Below, piece after piece: positions 39,901 to 54,900 of a stretch of 64,000 nt of DNA. The position numbers and the translations under genes were made by a program. How positions within the stretch are numbered: position 1 is the stretch's first letter; every line of letters begins with the position of its first letter. Under the pieces are notes generated by a model. That model saw only the letters and a program-made list of their open reading frames with translations. It was not told the DNA's origin and did no database searches. Source of the DNA: Liolophura sinensis (taxonomy: Eukaryota; Mollusca; Polyplacophora; Chitonida; Chitonidae); the NCBI RefSeq assembly GCF_032854445.1, contig NC_088302.1:15311338-15375337 (forward strand). Direction: 5' to 3'.

Positions 39901-42900
39901 CTCTCTTAAAATCCCGAATAATTACAGTATTATTATCAGTTTACTCCTGTCGTTAAAAGTGGTGCGTTATTAAAGCTGTCATAGCCAAACAGGTGATGTG
40001 CATATTCAACCAAAATCCACGTCCACAGACAAGTCGTTTTTAGAGTCATGTTTTTGTATCATTCGTGAACCTGAGTAGAAAAATGCCCCAGCCATCCTCT
40101 TATCATGTATATTATTGTTCTCTGACAGTGCGCATGCAATAACTTTGTATCAAATAACCGAACCAAATTAATTTTTGTCCCATCTGAAATATAAGGCCTT
40201 CAGTTTTGTATTTGAAGTAATGACTTGGGCTGTCATGTCGGCCCTCAGATAAAAAAAAGTCGTGTAAACCGAGCGGAAATTAGTTTGGGCCTCTTGTAAA
40301 ATAAATCAACTTCCGCCTATGGGCCGATACACAGCGTTCTCACCAGAGCTGCTGGACCGTGCTGAACGGAAACGAAATGGGATTGCCAGCAGACTTTGAT
40401 CAGCTTAACAGGCTTAGCCGTTCACTGGGTTATGGCGAGTTTATTAAATTCTTACAGGGGACCAAGATTAGGTCGATTACGTTTCTAGACGCACAGATAA
40501 ACAGACAGCGTCTAAACTATACCTAGAACAGCTTAAGCGCAAACGAGATCCGCTGTGTAATACCCCCAGCATGCAGTGCGACATCGCCTCATTCGATATG
40601 GTCAACTAGTATTTATCTTTCCCGCTCGGTCCATAGCTACGTACTCTTTTGTTCTTTCATGTAGTACGTCATTCAATTCGGCGAATATATTTCTGATCAT
40701 AAAATAGTGGAATTCCTTGGAACCACTGCAGCCATACAGGAGAATGTGACTTGTTTTTCTGAGATTTTGAACGATTGGTGTAGCCCGTCAAATTTCCCAT
40801 TCGATAGTTCATCCCTCCACTATGAGAACCGTATATGGCATGTCAAGTGTATAAATCATTCGTGAGTCTGAATGCCAACTTAAAATCAAAATGGTCAAGT
40901 GGTTACAGTACTAGAGCAGCTTAATGGCCCAGAAGTCTGCCACCGATACGATTGGAGTGAGTTCAAGTCCAGCTCATGCTGGCTTCCTGTACATACGAAC
41001 AGCTGCCAGCAACGTACGGGTGGTCGATGGTTTTAGCCGAGCAGAGTCTGGCTTTCTACCACCATACTACTGGCCGCCGTCAATGGAAATGGAAACACCG
41101 TTCAATTCAACAGATCAGGAACTGGGATGGGACAAATTTTAGCAGTACCAGATACTTCGGAATTTCTTTAATACAGGCATGAAAGGGATTGAAGATTTGA
41201 GAGACCTGATTTCACTCGGTTACGTGTGACCGTTTTCCAACTGTCTCACTCTCGTCGGTGCTCTGGCATTACTCTCTGTTATAATCTTTTATAATAGGTG
41301 TTGCATTAAGAACTTGGGGCCGCATGACATAATCCTTAATCAAAGACGTGCTAACAAATATTTGAGTCATGGAGGATTAAATTATCTTAGTGCTTTGATT
41401 TATTTCTTAAATTGGTATTTTACGCCGTACTTATGAATATTTCATTGATACGATTGCGACCAGCATTATGATGGGAAGAAACCGAACAGAGCTTAATGAT
41501 TTGTAGGGCGTTGATAGGATTATTGCAATGTTGTATCAAGTACTCACAATTTTATCAGTAAGTACTATAGATCCATAGTGTGCCAATCACAGACTCTGTC
41601 GCATAAAGCGTCATTTTGGCTGCTGTACATGCAATGGCATTCGGTGTTGACCAATGGGATAGAGTGTTCTGTTCCAGCTCCGGTTGGTATTGGCGCGGCT
41701 TTATGTCAGGTGATTTTGACTCGTACCTTGTCAGCTCCGGTGGTGTCCTCTTCCCATACATACAACTGCCATTGTATAAATGAAATATGCTTGAGTTTGG
41801 TTTTAAGTCCTAAGGAAGTAAATAATAAATTAATATATTTCTAAAACTGAGCAATTTTCTATATAACTTCGGAGTTAAAAATCAAAATATGTATCATGCT
41901 ATCGATTGTTCATTAGGTGAAGCGCTATGGTCTTCATGCCCATAGATGTCGTGCCGTCGTGTAAAAATTTCCCATAATATTTTCTTTCCATCCTGTAATT
42001 CTTTCGCTTTCAACGTGTCAGTCATATCCAGTACTATGTAGAGTAATGCTATTGCTCAATAAAACGACATTCTAGGTATGCTGAATCCAATGTTTCGTTT
42101 TAGCAAACCATCCCCATTACTCTATATATTGAGCTATTCAGTGGGGAGCGCAATATCCCTGTGTCTGATCGAATGTTACCTGTATTCATACATTACTTTC
42201 ACATTCATACCTAACTTCTGTTTAATTTTTTCAGATTAACAAAGATCGTCAAGTTAAATCTGTACCCGATTGCCCATTCATTATTACACAAAGAAGATAC
42301 GAACTGGACGGACAAACAGCTGAGTCGAATCCCTAGCCTTAATACTAGTTACCTGGACTTTCTTCACGCTGTCGGCCATCAGAAAACAGATCTCATAGAA
42401 AGGTAGGTTTCGTTTTTGTTAATTATCGGGATACTTCAACATAAATCGTGCTGTTCTTGTCTGTACGTGTAGAGACCTTGATGACTGTAAGCGGTCGATT
42501 GTTCGTTGAAGACGACTAATCTTCCACCAATATGGGGTACAAGCCGGTATGTTTTGCGTGGGAAAGTTCATCAATAACTTGCCAAATCTCAGTGGTTTAC
42601 TCTACGTATTCTGGTTTCCCCCATCTTTAATAAGTGGCTGCCTTCGAGTATAAGTGAAGACCTTCAACGATCAAGCAATTAATCAAAGTGAATGGCACAA
42701 TCACTTTATTCATACTGGTATCGGTTTACGAACAAGTACATGTCAACAGAAATTAATTACTTATCTTACGCTGTTAAAATAGTGCGTTGAGGAATGTAAA
42801 TTTTCTCTTTATTATTGTTTGTAGATGAACTTACTTCAAACATTCCTTATCTGAACACTTTGTTTGAATTATTAAAGCTGTCTTACATATTGATGACTTA

Positions 42901-45900
42901 TCTCTTATGATTAAAGATCAATGTTCTCCAGGAAACATTGTGCTACATGTAGCTACCTATTGGATGTAAAATATGTACTTGGTCATTAAAGATAGGGGTT
43001 CACTTATAAATGGTCTGTTGAACTTGAATACGTGTTACTGCGCTTAGCTATAAATTCGCGCTGGGATGGTATCCAGTTGTTAGCTTAGCTACCTGTGCCG
43101 TGTCGTTCAACAGCTATAGTTTTACCTCTCAGGCATGTTTGCTCTGCGGAAACAATTTAAAACACAAACCTGTGTTTGCCAGTGAGGAAGTCGGCACATT
43201 ATCTCTGACAACGGTTGGCTTTGTTCGCGATTTTTATCACATCAATTCCTTTGTTGCTGTGTAATTGAGTCTCGCACAAAAGTTTAACTTCGTCAGCCAG
43301 CCTTGAGGAATTGTTCTCTCTCTAATGAGATTGCAAATTTGTTTCCCTTTCGGTCAGCACCACCTACCTACGACATTACCTAATACCCCCAGGGTGAGCG
43401 GTCTTATACCTGAAGAATACACCTCATCAAAGGCAATAGCGAGTTGTTCACGGATAAGCGAAGTGTTCTAAACAACACATTGGCTGCTAAGCATGGTAAC
43501 GATATGCAAAAGTCCTATATCGCTTTTCTACATTAATGGTGTTAGTTCCATGCGACCTTGTTCAGAAAGTGTAATATTCCCGTTAGCTAAATACTATATA
43601 CATAAATATTTGTATGATGACTGAAAGCACTTATACTCTACGTCAAATCCTTTGATGGTGTGAGGAATATTTATAAAAAGGATTCCCATATCGCAGTTAA
43701 ATTATAGACTTTTTTCTTTGCGACGAAATGACTTGAGTGCCACACATATTTCAACATGCGACATGGTGCAAATATTAAACAAGACTTAAATAACTCACAG
43801 GTCTTTTCTCGTTAAGCTGAGTGACAGAAGCAAGCATGAAGAACTTTAAAAGTATTTTGAGTTGAAACAAATCTAAACTGTATTAAATACCAAGGGGACA
43901 GATAAAACAAATACAACATCATCACGAATCATCGTAGTGTTTAAATTAACAAAAAAAAAAAAAGAAAAAAGACAAGCGATGTCACCAATCGTTGCGTGCT
44001 CATGACGACACATGGAATATGAGGCGGGGCAGTTCTTGACATGAAACTCAACACTTACAATTAAAAAGGTCCCCTGGACTTCACGGATGTAACATAATAA
44101 TTAGCCCAATGTTTTGTTTTGTGTGGGAAAAACTGGAACGTGAGACAGAAAAAGTTTTAAAAAAAGCCATTAACCAGTACCCCAAGGGTTATTTGAGACG
44201 TAGAAAATAGGCAACATAAAGCAATCAAGAGGTCAAAATGCCAGCGTTTGTATCACAGGATTGCTAATTTAGGTGACACTCTATGTAGTTTTGGGTTTCT
44301 AAGAGAGAAAAAAATTATTAATGACTAAGAAAACGGCTAATTAGCACAGCAACAAAAAGTGATCGTTTTCGTAATTGTAAATCTAATGATTCCTAATATC
44401 GACATAGTTTTTTGTTGTTGTAACATTAACTTGTCTATCTGACCGCCTGTCGAATTTTTTTTTAAATCAGTACAATTCTCATTGTGTTACTTGCATGCTA
44501 CACATATCCAACCTGCTTGTGATCGTGGAAAATCCCCGGCCCCTGCTCACTTTCCTCCTACCATAATCCTGGCAGCCCTTGTAGATGTGAAATATTCTTG
44601 AATGCGGCGTACCACACCGCATTTGTTTCAGTGTAGAATACACACACACACACACACACACAAACACTCCAGGGACACGCGTCATTAGGTCGCCCAAAAC
44701 TTAAAACCCACCACGGTTTTAAGTAAATCACGCCAGAGAAATGTGTTTACATCGTTATGTAATTTACAAGTTTCGCCCGTTATCGATATTGTTGGAGTTT
44801 AGTGCTTTCATCTTTTTATCAGCACCAGGGAGACATATTTGTGTACAGATCTGATGAAGTAATGGCTTCCGGGCTCGTAGAACGATGTTGTCTATTGACT
44901 TTGCCCTCAATCGCTTGTTTTATTTCTCACTGATAAGGAACATTAATGAAGCGCCCAGGCCTCGGTGACGATGTAGAGATATCGCCTGTGTGTTCAGAGA
45001 CGCTCCCTATACTCACGGCCTCATGCTACGTCCGCGCTATTAATGTGATCTTGAGAAAGATTAAAGTTGTTACGGAGCTAGATCCGATATTAATATCTTG
45101 ATTTTCTACCTGTGTGCTTGGTTTCAGTTATCAAATGCATCACTGGTATCAGGTGCTACCGAGAAACACGGGAAACATTTTCAAAATACGACCTTTTCTT
45201 TTTTATTGCTACTCGCTGCGCTATTTTGTTCGTGTGTGTCTCTGTGGACTTGTATAGCATGCGAAGCTGAGACATGATGATAAAAGTTCTGTGTATTTGA
45301 ATAAAATATGAGAGTTTGTGTGTTAGGAATCAACGGCAAGGGACTGCTATCATGTTAAAAGAACAGCCGGTGATAATTATGTTAGCTGACCCAAAGCACT
45401 TTAGCAGGAGAAAAATCTCTGGTCCTTTGTTTCATCTACAAATGAATAAGAGAAGTATTCCTCACCATTGCGCAAGCTTCGTCGTCAAATCTGAAAGTCA
45501 ATCGAATTAAATGCCTTACACAGTGTTACATGAAAACCAAACGAAACAAAACATTAATTTCAAAATCCGTTAGACTGATACAAGACTAAACAGAAAATTT
45601 TGTTAAATTTAAGTTCATCGAGGTCTCAGTAAGAGCATTATAGTACAAAACCAAAGGAAAAGAAGCTTTACCACATGAGTGTAAAGATGTTGTTCCTTGC
45701 GCAACTAAATGTCGGTTTCCAACACAGCGATTTCAGCGCAAATATCATCTTAACCGAAACGATGACATAGGCGATGTTATATATTATTGTGAGAAAGGTG
45801 ATCAACTAGAGCTGCATTGTAGAAATGAACCCAAGCCAATTACCTTCTTAGTATACTAGTATATGTATTGTTTATGCACAGATTTTGACATGGAATGAAG

Positions 45901-48900
45901 AACTGTCCAATTAATGTAAAAGGGGTCGATCCAACAAATCCCACAAATCCAGGTCAAAATTTAACACCTCATCATAATGCTTATTTTTTTTGGAACGAGA
46001 AATTGAAACTTTCACATACTTGTCTTGACATAAGACTTATTTTGGGACTAAAAAATAAATGCTAAAATTGCAATTAAAGTTGAAATCTTAAGTCAGTATC
46101 GACGTTTGAGCTTTTAATGGATGCCTCCATATTTTCAGGCTATTTGGTTGTCACAGTTCGTGCTGGTACCGACATGCCTACATTTTTGCATTTGGATATA
46201 GTATATGAGTTGACAAGAGATTGATCTCCCATTTTACTATTTCCGTGGAATCGAACCATGTTTAGGATTAAATCGGATGTTGCATTGTAGCACAAGGATT
46301 TCAGTTTTCTTCTGCATATTTATGTTACCGAAAATTTTCCAGGATAAGCTAGACAAAGGGTGAATTGGAGTAAGGGTTAAAATTACTGACGTCAAATTAA
46401 TAGTGTATGGAAACAAATGGCGTTGCCAACAATAACACCTGCCCAAATCATTTTTTAATTATCTCTCCATGTGACTGGTTTGTATTTTTGAAAGATAACA
46501 AAGGAATTCGGTCAAACTTTTGTTCGTTTGAAAAATTAGAATGAAAACAGCAACAAAACTGATTTGGAAATGATGGCCAGCTAAATGATTGTTTACTGGT
46601 ATTTCCATTGGTTTTAGAAATGCATAAATATTTAAATGACAGTCATCAGGATTCATAACAGCTGGCTAAGAGTAGCGAAATCCGAGCCAGACAAGATTTT
46701 GCTGGTGAATGTATTATAAGCAAATCCGTTTCCGTCTCTTTTGACAGAAGTGTCCGGAATTTTGACCCAACCTAGGATGCAATTGTGGATGGAACTCTGA
46801 TTCTTATTCCCGTTTATCCGCTAGGTTTCGGGAAGTCAGATATCAGCTGTCAGTCTGACCTGCATTACAAACAGCTGTTACCAGCTACACATCCCTGTAT
46901 CCATTCAAACCGATTTAAACATGAATACCCCTGTCTGTCTGAAGGATGAATGATTGATTGATAGATTGGTGTTTAATTATAATGGAGGCGACACCAGTAA
47001 AAGTTGGTCTGGCAATTGCATTGTCATAATCCTCCCCCCCCCCCCGGAAAAATATATAAATATGAAGACAATAACAAAGAAAAGGACAAGAGCAATCAAA
47101 ACACAGAAACTTGAAGCAAAACATAGTTACATTATAGAATGGTGGTCTTTATTTTTCGTCAATAGTCGACCAACAAATAACACACAATGTGTCATTGATC
47201 AATATCACTACCATTTTGCTAATTTCCCCTTTTCTGTTTTTTTTTTTTAAATCTAATTTGAACTTTAAATTTTGAGTTTATTTTCATTTATGTTCTGACG
47301 TCTGTATGTTTCACTTCTTGATTGGGCCAACTTACTATTTTCCTTACATATATGCAAGGATTTCGTGTATACATTTCTTGTTAAGTTAACTTCTTTCCGT
47401 TTGCAATTCACACGTTCTTCAAGCAGCTAATTTGTTTTTTGTAAGAATGATAATTTGCGGCGTGTATGTAACCTGTAGAACTTAGCTATGTGCTAATCGG
47501 CCAGATAATAAGGACAGCATACAATGTGTCACCCGCAAAGTAATTAGTCTAAAGTACTGAACGACGCGACCGTTGTGATTGCTTTGCGGGTTATATACAT
47601 AATGCATTACCTTAGCCGTCGCTATACGCTTTAATGTTTTTACACCTTATGCTTTTATAGTATTACGTGCATGGAAACTTACCCTCAGTTGTTCCTAGAT
47701 AAATCACGTGTTGACTATCCTATAGTTGCTGGTATAGGTTGATATATCAAACATAAATTTAATCCGAACTGTCATGAGAGTAATTTCACGACGCAGAGAA
47801 CGGATATATAGAACATCACTTTGTATATGTGTTGTTGTGTTGACAATGCTGTAAAACATGAAGGTCTCCAAAAGGATTTGTTCTCACGTAAAAACAATCT
47901 GTAGTATAAATGGCGAATTTTACCTCATCCAAAAGTACTTCTTTCTGGTCTAGGTGTCTTGGTTTATGCCGACAAGATTGTAGTAAGCCATGAAAACTCT
48001 AATGAAGACAATACCTTTGATATTTTGCTTTATATTATCTTTGTTCACATTGTAAAATACGGAGAAATCTATTTCCCCATTATAATAAAACTGTCTTAGG
48101 TTTCATCTTAATTAAACTTTAATTTTCAATTTTGTTAATTTAGGGGAAGTAAACACTTTTGAAATAACCACTAATTCCTAGTTCCTTGCAAGACACGTTC
48201 GTGATCTCCAGTAGATACTGTATATGTATTTTAGAAACTTACTGTTTAGGTACAAGTGTTGTTTTTCAGGTGTCTTTCTACCTGTGTGCTATAATATTGC
48301 TAAGAAATGCTTTTTCTACCAGAGTAAAATAAAATAAATCCGCCAAGCAGTCAGTGTTGTGCCAATGTGCCGCGGCGCTCATCGCACTGGCCATGCAAGA
48401 CAAGAAATTTGGGTACATGGACACTCGAATAACACACTTATCTGATTTGCGATTGTTTAGCAAGCTTTATGAATAACATGTATAAGTTGAAGCTATTATA
48501 AATGGATTGAAAAAGTATAGAAACTGGGTCAAGTGCTTTTTTTGTCAAATATCTACATTTAAATACTTGCACCGTGTTCATACTATTTCAGCTGTTCCTG
48601 GTATGGGAAGGAATGTGGACAAGAAAACTTTACCGAAATAATAACAGACTATGGGTTATGTTTTGTCTTCCATCCAAAATTTGAACATGGAATGGTGAAG
48701 AGGGCAGGTAAGATAAACAGTTATCCTATTTGTTGTTTCATTATTTGCTTTATTTTTTTCTGATGTTTAAAGGAGTGGTCAGTTCTCTTGTGATTAGGAA
48801 ATTGCGTTTGAGAGTTTGGCTTTTTCCTTGGCGGTGATTTTAAGTTAAAAAATGTTCTGTATGCAAGTGCTTGAAAAGTAAGGCTCACATTTGATTCAGA

Positions 48901-51900
48901 CTGCGGAAGTTGAACAATTTAGTTGTGTGACTATTGTATGCACTTTCATACACAACAAAAATCCAAGAAGTTGTTATAATGTGATCCGTCATATACCTGA
49001 GACCGAATGAATTATAGTTGTAAGCTTTAATACTTTCTTCCCTGCCCTTGTGATTATATGCCGTTTTGAGACATGAAAGACATCGTGGAGAAACGTCACG
49101 CTTTCATGGATCTGTGGAAGAGAATATCAGATGGAGTAACATCATTGATGACATTTCCGAAGGATTCTTTGACATCAAGATAAGCTGGAATCCGATCAAA
49201 TCTGTTGCATCCTGTGGCCTTTTAATCTCGCCGCCTTAGCCGCTCTGTCTAAAACGAAATCCGTCTATCCGCTTGAGATATCAGTCATCGTTTCTGTCGT
49301 GTAACAAATCCAAACAAAATATTTTCAAAGGCATAAGGGGTATGTTATTATGGAAAAATACCCAAAGAGCAATTCTAGATTATGATCATTAAAACGTGGC
49401 TTTGATGGATTTACCATTAGTTCTATCAGTTTTACACAGTGCTGTCTGTGTCTTTTCAAATGAGATTTTAATAACGGACATGTTACATCATACTGATACA
49501 ATCGAAAAAATCGAGAAGACCTGAGTCTGTTCAACATATAATTTTGTTGTTTTTTTAATTTATTTTTTTAGAAGAAGACGAATAGGCCTGTATATATTTA
49601 TATTTTCTCGCAATTCCTTGCGTATTGATACGAGCATTACACATACAGCGTGGACTAGACAACGGGAATAGGTAGTTCAATCCGTATCCATACTGAATGA
49701 ATAAAATGTTCAGCTTATCATCGACGAAAATCATTGCCCCTGGTTAACCGTTTCGTCGGGGCTATATTGGCCAGTTTATTTCACTGTTGAGTTGAGCGCA
49801 TTGTCAGCAAACCTATTTTTGTCTTCTGTTTTATGACAAGGTTCATGGGCAAATGTAGTGGGTTTAAGATGAGCCGCCATTTGCGTGACGCCGTCTTCAC
49901 CTCTCGGCTTGAAGGGACCACTTCGGATGTTTTTTCGTTCCTCAGAGGAAAGGGTTCTTTTAAGCGCCACTGATGTTCTCCCAGGGCGCAGAACTGTGAT
50001 CAGTTGTGGCCGTGCTCACAATGGGTTAGACGAGAGTGGCTTTAATGAAGCTCTCGACGCGAACTTCTGCATAGCGTCAATCTGCCATTGAGACCTTTGC
50101 CCCGTATATTAGCAAATATTGCCCGTTCTTGACGAGCTTCAATCACGGCCCACGAAGGACTCATCAAAAAGGACCACCGATAACATCCGGGGGAAAAAAG
50201 AGCCTGTTTTCTTTGAAGGCCAGTCACGAAGTGGTATCCTTAGCCGCTCTGGACGACCCTCAATCCGGGACCAAATCGTTTACATGAGAAGACTAATTTT
50301 GGCAACCGTATCTGGCTCCATAATTGCAACCGTTCAAAGGTCACGAACGAACAATACGGGTTGCTCTCATAACTCACGTGTGGATGTTGTTTTAGTTTGA
50401 AGCCGTCGCAGTGTCTTAGAACATGGCGGTGATGTGTTGTCCTTGGTGGCCTCACGTTTGACCCCCTCTTTCCAATTCGGCTTTTTCCCCTCTCCTGACA
50501 ATGTATAGCAGGCAGCGTCAGGTTTGCTCTCAGAGACATCGCCTGTCTTTAGGGCCTGTCGATGATGTTTTGTCCTTTGCAAGCAGGGACATATTGTAAC
50601 ACAATGCCCTGCGCTGTACCTCAGAGCCTTTTGGACAACTCTAATTAGGGTTTTTGACCTCGGGCAGGTTTTCCCTTTACGTCATTACGTATGCTTAGTT
50701 ACACACAAATGACGATTGGGTTCGGTCGAGTCCAATTACGTCTGGTTCCGTGAACACGAGAGAGGAAATCAGTCTGCCTGTTAGCCTGGCAAAGGGAGCA
50801 AGATGAAGGGGGTGAGGGACGGATGAAGGGGGAGAGGGACGGGTGGGTGAGGGGATCGATAGCGTGATCTAGCACAATCTAGGACACATTATGTTCCTGG
50901 TCTGTTCAATTTGGCCGAACTATCTGATCATGTCTCTTATCATATTTGAGGCTAAACTTTTTTTATCAAATGAATGCTGTCCATGTTTTGTTTTTCGCTG
51001 CCTTTGGCATTTCGGTAAGGGTTTAGAGTCTCGGCGATCTCCCAAGGGGGATGTCGCGCTCTAACAACAGGCTTAGATGTAATATGAATCCTGTCATTGG
51101 TCCCAAGATTTGGCTGCTTGCGCGGTAATTGAGTTTGGCAATTCTGTAGACGCCGGTGATTGTCTTTGCACGGCAAACATGTACAGGCCAGATCAATACG
51201 AGCTAAAGGAAATAACGGGAACGATTACTAAACCTTGATGGAATTTATCCCAAGTGTCTCCGTTGAGCGGTACATTTGTCACTGATTCACAGGAGGTCTT
51301 CTGTAAACGCCCTGAAAATGTTTATTTATGTCTCTTTGAAGAGCGAATTCCCGTTTCCTTGAGATATGGCGGACTTTTTATGGGAAAATGAATTGTGAAA
51401 TAATTTCTCCGCACTGCTTGCTGAACAAAATTTCGCTCAGTCTCTGGCTTAGGAGTGTGTCTATCCATTTAGCCAGAAGTTCCCTTTAAAGCATATGTAT
51501 GCTGCTTCTACAGCTCCCGAACGTCCCCAGTGGGAGGCGGCCTTACGCTGTTGTAATTGACATTGTGTCGCTCACTAGTTTGTCAAGGTTAGATGCATTG
51601 GCCCCACATGACCGGAGCAAACTGATTAATGCCCAATCAAAACGAACGAGAGGAAATGAAGTAATGTGGTCATGCGCAGTGAAGGTTATGATGGATCGCT
51701 TGCTGCTAGACGGTTTTTTATCGAATTACTCGACAGGAGTTGAATTCTGTGTAGACATAACGTTATGAAAACTACATTAGTTGAAACAGTTGTCAAGTAT
51801 CATCCACGAAACGCTCAATCTGGCGTCTGTTAAAGATTTTACATTTTATAAATAACCAATGGGGTTTTCATAGCAATCCGTGCATCTTCGTGAGTAGTGA

Positions 51901-54900
51901 CAGATCTGCTGCAATCGGTGTGTAGGTGTGTAAAGAAGAAAAAAAAAGAGAAAAAGTAATAGTTTGAATGAAAACTGGCGTTAATGACACCAATAAATGA
52001 ATGTTCGAGGTTTCTACGTCATCTCGACAGCATTTCTGCCGTATCGTGGTCCAGAAGTATTACAAGTACAGATCTAATGCCAAATCAAAGTTATACTACG
52101 GTTTAGTCTATTACCAGGTTATAAAGTAACATCAATGATGCACACGTATTGTAGGTTAACGCAGTAATGGTAGAAATTAACTTCATGTCGTGTTGTAAAA
52201 TTCGTGTAAACGGGTGTAATGTTGTCGGCGCAAGGGGTTTCGTGGGAGGATTTATCCGCCACTGTAAATGCTCTCCTCTCGTTTTACAAGATACAAGATG
52301 AAAGATCACTTTAAGGGTCTCTCTTAATCATTTCCCTGTTTCCATGGCAACAGGGTGTGTTTTTGCCAGTGAAGACAGTCTTTCAGTGGAATTAGCTATA
52401 ATCTGTAGGAAGAGCTCCGCGCTTCTTTCTGTCACGTGGACATGACGGATCGGACTATTGCTCTTGATAACGTGGCAGCTGATAGGATTTTCTGTCCACA
52501 ACAGGAAACTGGACCCGATTACCTCTCCTACATTCGGCAAACTGCAGAAGATTATCATTAACTTACACCTCAGTTAATCCTCCAACTGCTTTCTAATTAG
52601 AATACTTATTTTTTTCTGTAATACTTTATTAACAAACAACGTCAGAATCTGTGGTATTTTTGTGAATTATTTCAAAATCAGCACGCTGTGATCTACGAAG
52701 TTAAACCTGAAACTTTCTGACTGTTGTTCTGATGGTTTTGATATAATAACGTATGACTGCCTTAGCTTGCATGACAAGAGAGGAATAGAGTACGGGGTAT
52801 ATTCATTGAGATTCACATATCACGTTTAACTAACTAATTAACTAACTATAATACTGATACATTTTTTAATAATTGTCATGTTACTCCCTAGGTTGTTTAA
52901 TATCTATGAATTTTCTTTCCTACAGAGACTTGTTAATGACAAGTCACTGATTAACCTGTAATGATCTCTAGGTACTTCTCCAAGATCGAGCTTGCTAATG
53001 ACAAAATCATTGATAACTGTTACAATAGCAATAATAACTGTAACAATAACAATGTTTATCAATGACTGAATCGCCAATTACTGTGTAACGCTTGCGGCTT
53101 TATTTATTCATGTTGTACATTATTTTGTTTTCGATACACGAAATGCCTTGTTCTCCTTTTTTCTTGAAGGTGACACACGCTTCCTGAATATATCCTATGG
53201 GTTGCCTGCTTGAAGCAAATCTCTTTTCCGATTAAATCATTGTATCGTTTCTTTGTTTCAGGGCAAAATGCTGGCTTGTCATTGTTACTCAACGTGGAAC
53301 ACTACGAATATCTGTTCGGACGGAAGTCATCAGTGGGCGTGCGTGTTTCGGTTCACGAACCAGGAGTGCTTCCGGAAGTGGAGGCGAAGGGTGTCAATGT
53401 GCCTGTGGGATCTTTTACTACACTGATGATCCAAAAAGTTACGGTGAGCGACCTGGAGCGCATTACAGGGGTTATTTATAAAATCGATGTCCAACTACAT
53501 GATGGTTTATTGATCAAACTCAATGTTAAGACAAGGAAGACTTCACAAAAGAACTGTGATCGATGACTTGATCAGTCGAACGGAAAGATCAATTCGTGTA
53601 TATGCTCTGTTGATGTCGCAAGAATTTGTATCCACGACTTTGATCAAATTGAGTTTTCAGTGTTAAAGGGAAATGCAGACCAAAGGAAGAGCCGGGTTGC
53701 AACGAAAATATCTTGACAGTTTGTTTGGCGTTTCAAACTGTGAAAAATGATTTTGTTGAAATTAGCATTTGCCAGATTCGTTGGAAAAGGGTGGAACATT
53801 CCGCCGTCCGCAAAAAATGACTAGCAAATTACAAACCTTCAATACCCCTATAATTCGATATAAGCAGAAATTTTCTGAAAGTCAAGGATTTCTCCTGAAC
53901 AATAACAACTTCTCTTTAATGTTCTGAAAAAAAAATGCTTCTTTTTTAATTCCCTTTCATTGGCAATGCTAAAAGTCATTTTCATCGTCATTCGACACCG
54001 TTTTATGTGCTAATACTTAATGATATATTCAACAACAGGAACATCACAAGTCTTCGACTCTGGCAAATTGCCAACCCCGCGGCGATAAGCCATACAACAG
54101 AAGCATATGCTTGGCTGACTATGAAGAAGATATGGTGAAAGCTAGATGTAAATGTACCACAAGGTCATCAAGAGAAAGTAAGTTTCTTCTCATATAATTC
54201 GTCTTTGCCAATAAGGTAAAAGCCTTTATACAGTTTTGTCTTTGAAAGCAATATATAAGCTAAACCATTTGAACACAAACATGATATCGCCAAGGCCACA
54301 TATAAACTTCGTTCACGTTTCTTCATTTTATGGTATTCGTTGATTGACTGATTTATGGACTGGTGTTCTTTACTTTATACATCTTATATATTATACAGGT
54401 TTCCCCCATTGTCTCTACTATGTATTAGGTGTCTTTCGGAATATACATAATATCCTATTAAAGATGAGTTGTGGATAAAGGAATACGGATGTTTATGAAT
54501 GATGACACATGTATAAGGGATCCTTCACTAGCTAAGTCGGATAAGCGTTGGTCTTGCTGCAGGCGATCGATTTCTGGTCGGTGAGGTTTCAGGCTCGAAT
54601 CCATCTGTGAACGTTTGGGCGAAATGTTTGTCAAGTAATTGGCGATGGGCTTAACTTTATTCCTAACCTCCTGGTTTACTCCAGCTCATAAAGTTACCGG
54701 CGTCGTATAACCGTCGAATTATATATTGAAACAAACAAACAAACAAATAAAAAGAAAATTGACATCAATAATTAAACTTAAGGGAAGCTTTTTTCTTCTT
54801 TCGATGATTTGCTGGAAGTACTGATGCCTGTTTCGTTGCTCACATGAGGCTAATGTTTAAACATTTTCAACAACATGAAGGATTGACATCTGACCATAGT

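Larger units (their letters stand above)
33345..42234 (+). other. Intron 2 (8.9 kb)
   Basis: It contains the decayed splice-donor array (33.37-33.75 kb), two TTAA-flanked MITE-like elements, SINE copies at 34.8, 40.9, 41.4 and 41.7 kb and an AACACA-rich inverted repeat (36.2-36.5 kb). The stretch 37.5-40.6 kb is free of recognisable repeats and less AT-rich; I see no exon in it. Confidence 0.6.
42403..48591 (+). other. Intron 3 (6.2 kb)
   Basis: It contains a family-2 SINE (42490-42680), a SINE tail (44518-44620) next to a (CA)11 run (44641-44662), and a C12 run near 47033. No coding exon is seen. Confidence 0.6.

Noticed and set aside
48765-48790. TTTAAAGGAGTGG resembling the start of a TTAA element
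   Set aside because: No matching inverted end found nearby.
50119-50400. 93-codon plus frame with overlapping minus frames
   Set aside because: Open on several frames at once in a less AT-rich block. No motif or splice-phase partner.
53660-53960. Possible fourth TTAA element (TTAAAGGGAAATGC at ~53664)
   Set aside because: No convincing inverted partner with TTAA was found before exon 6.
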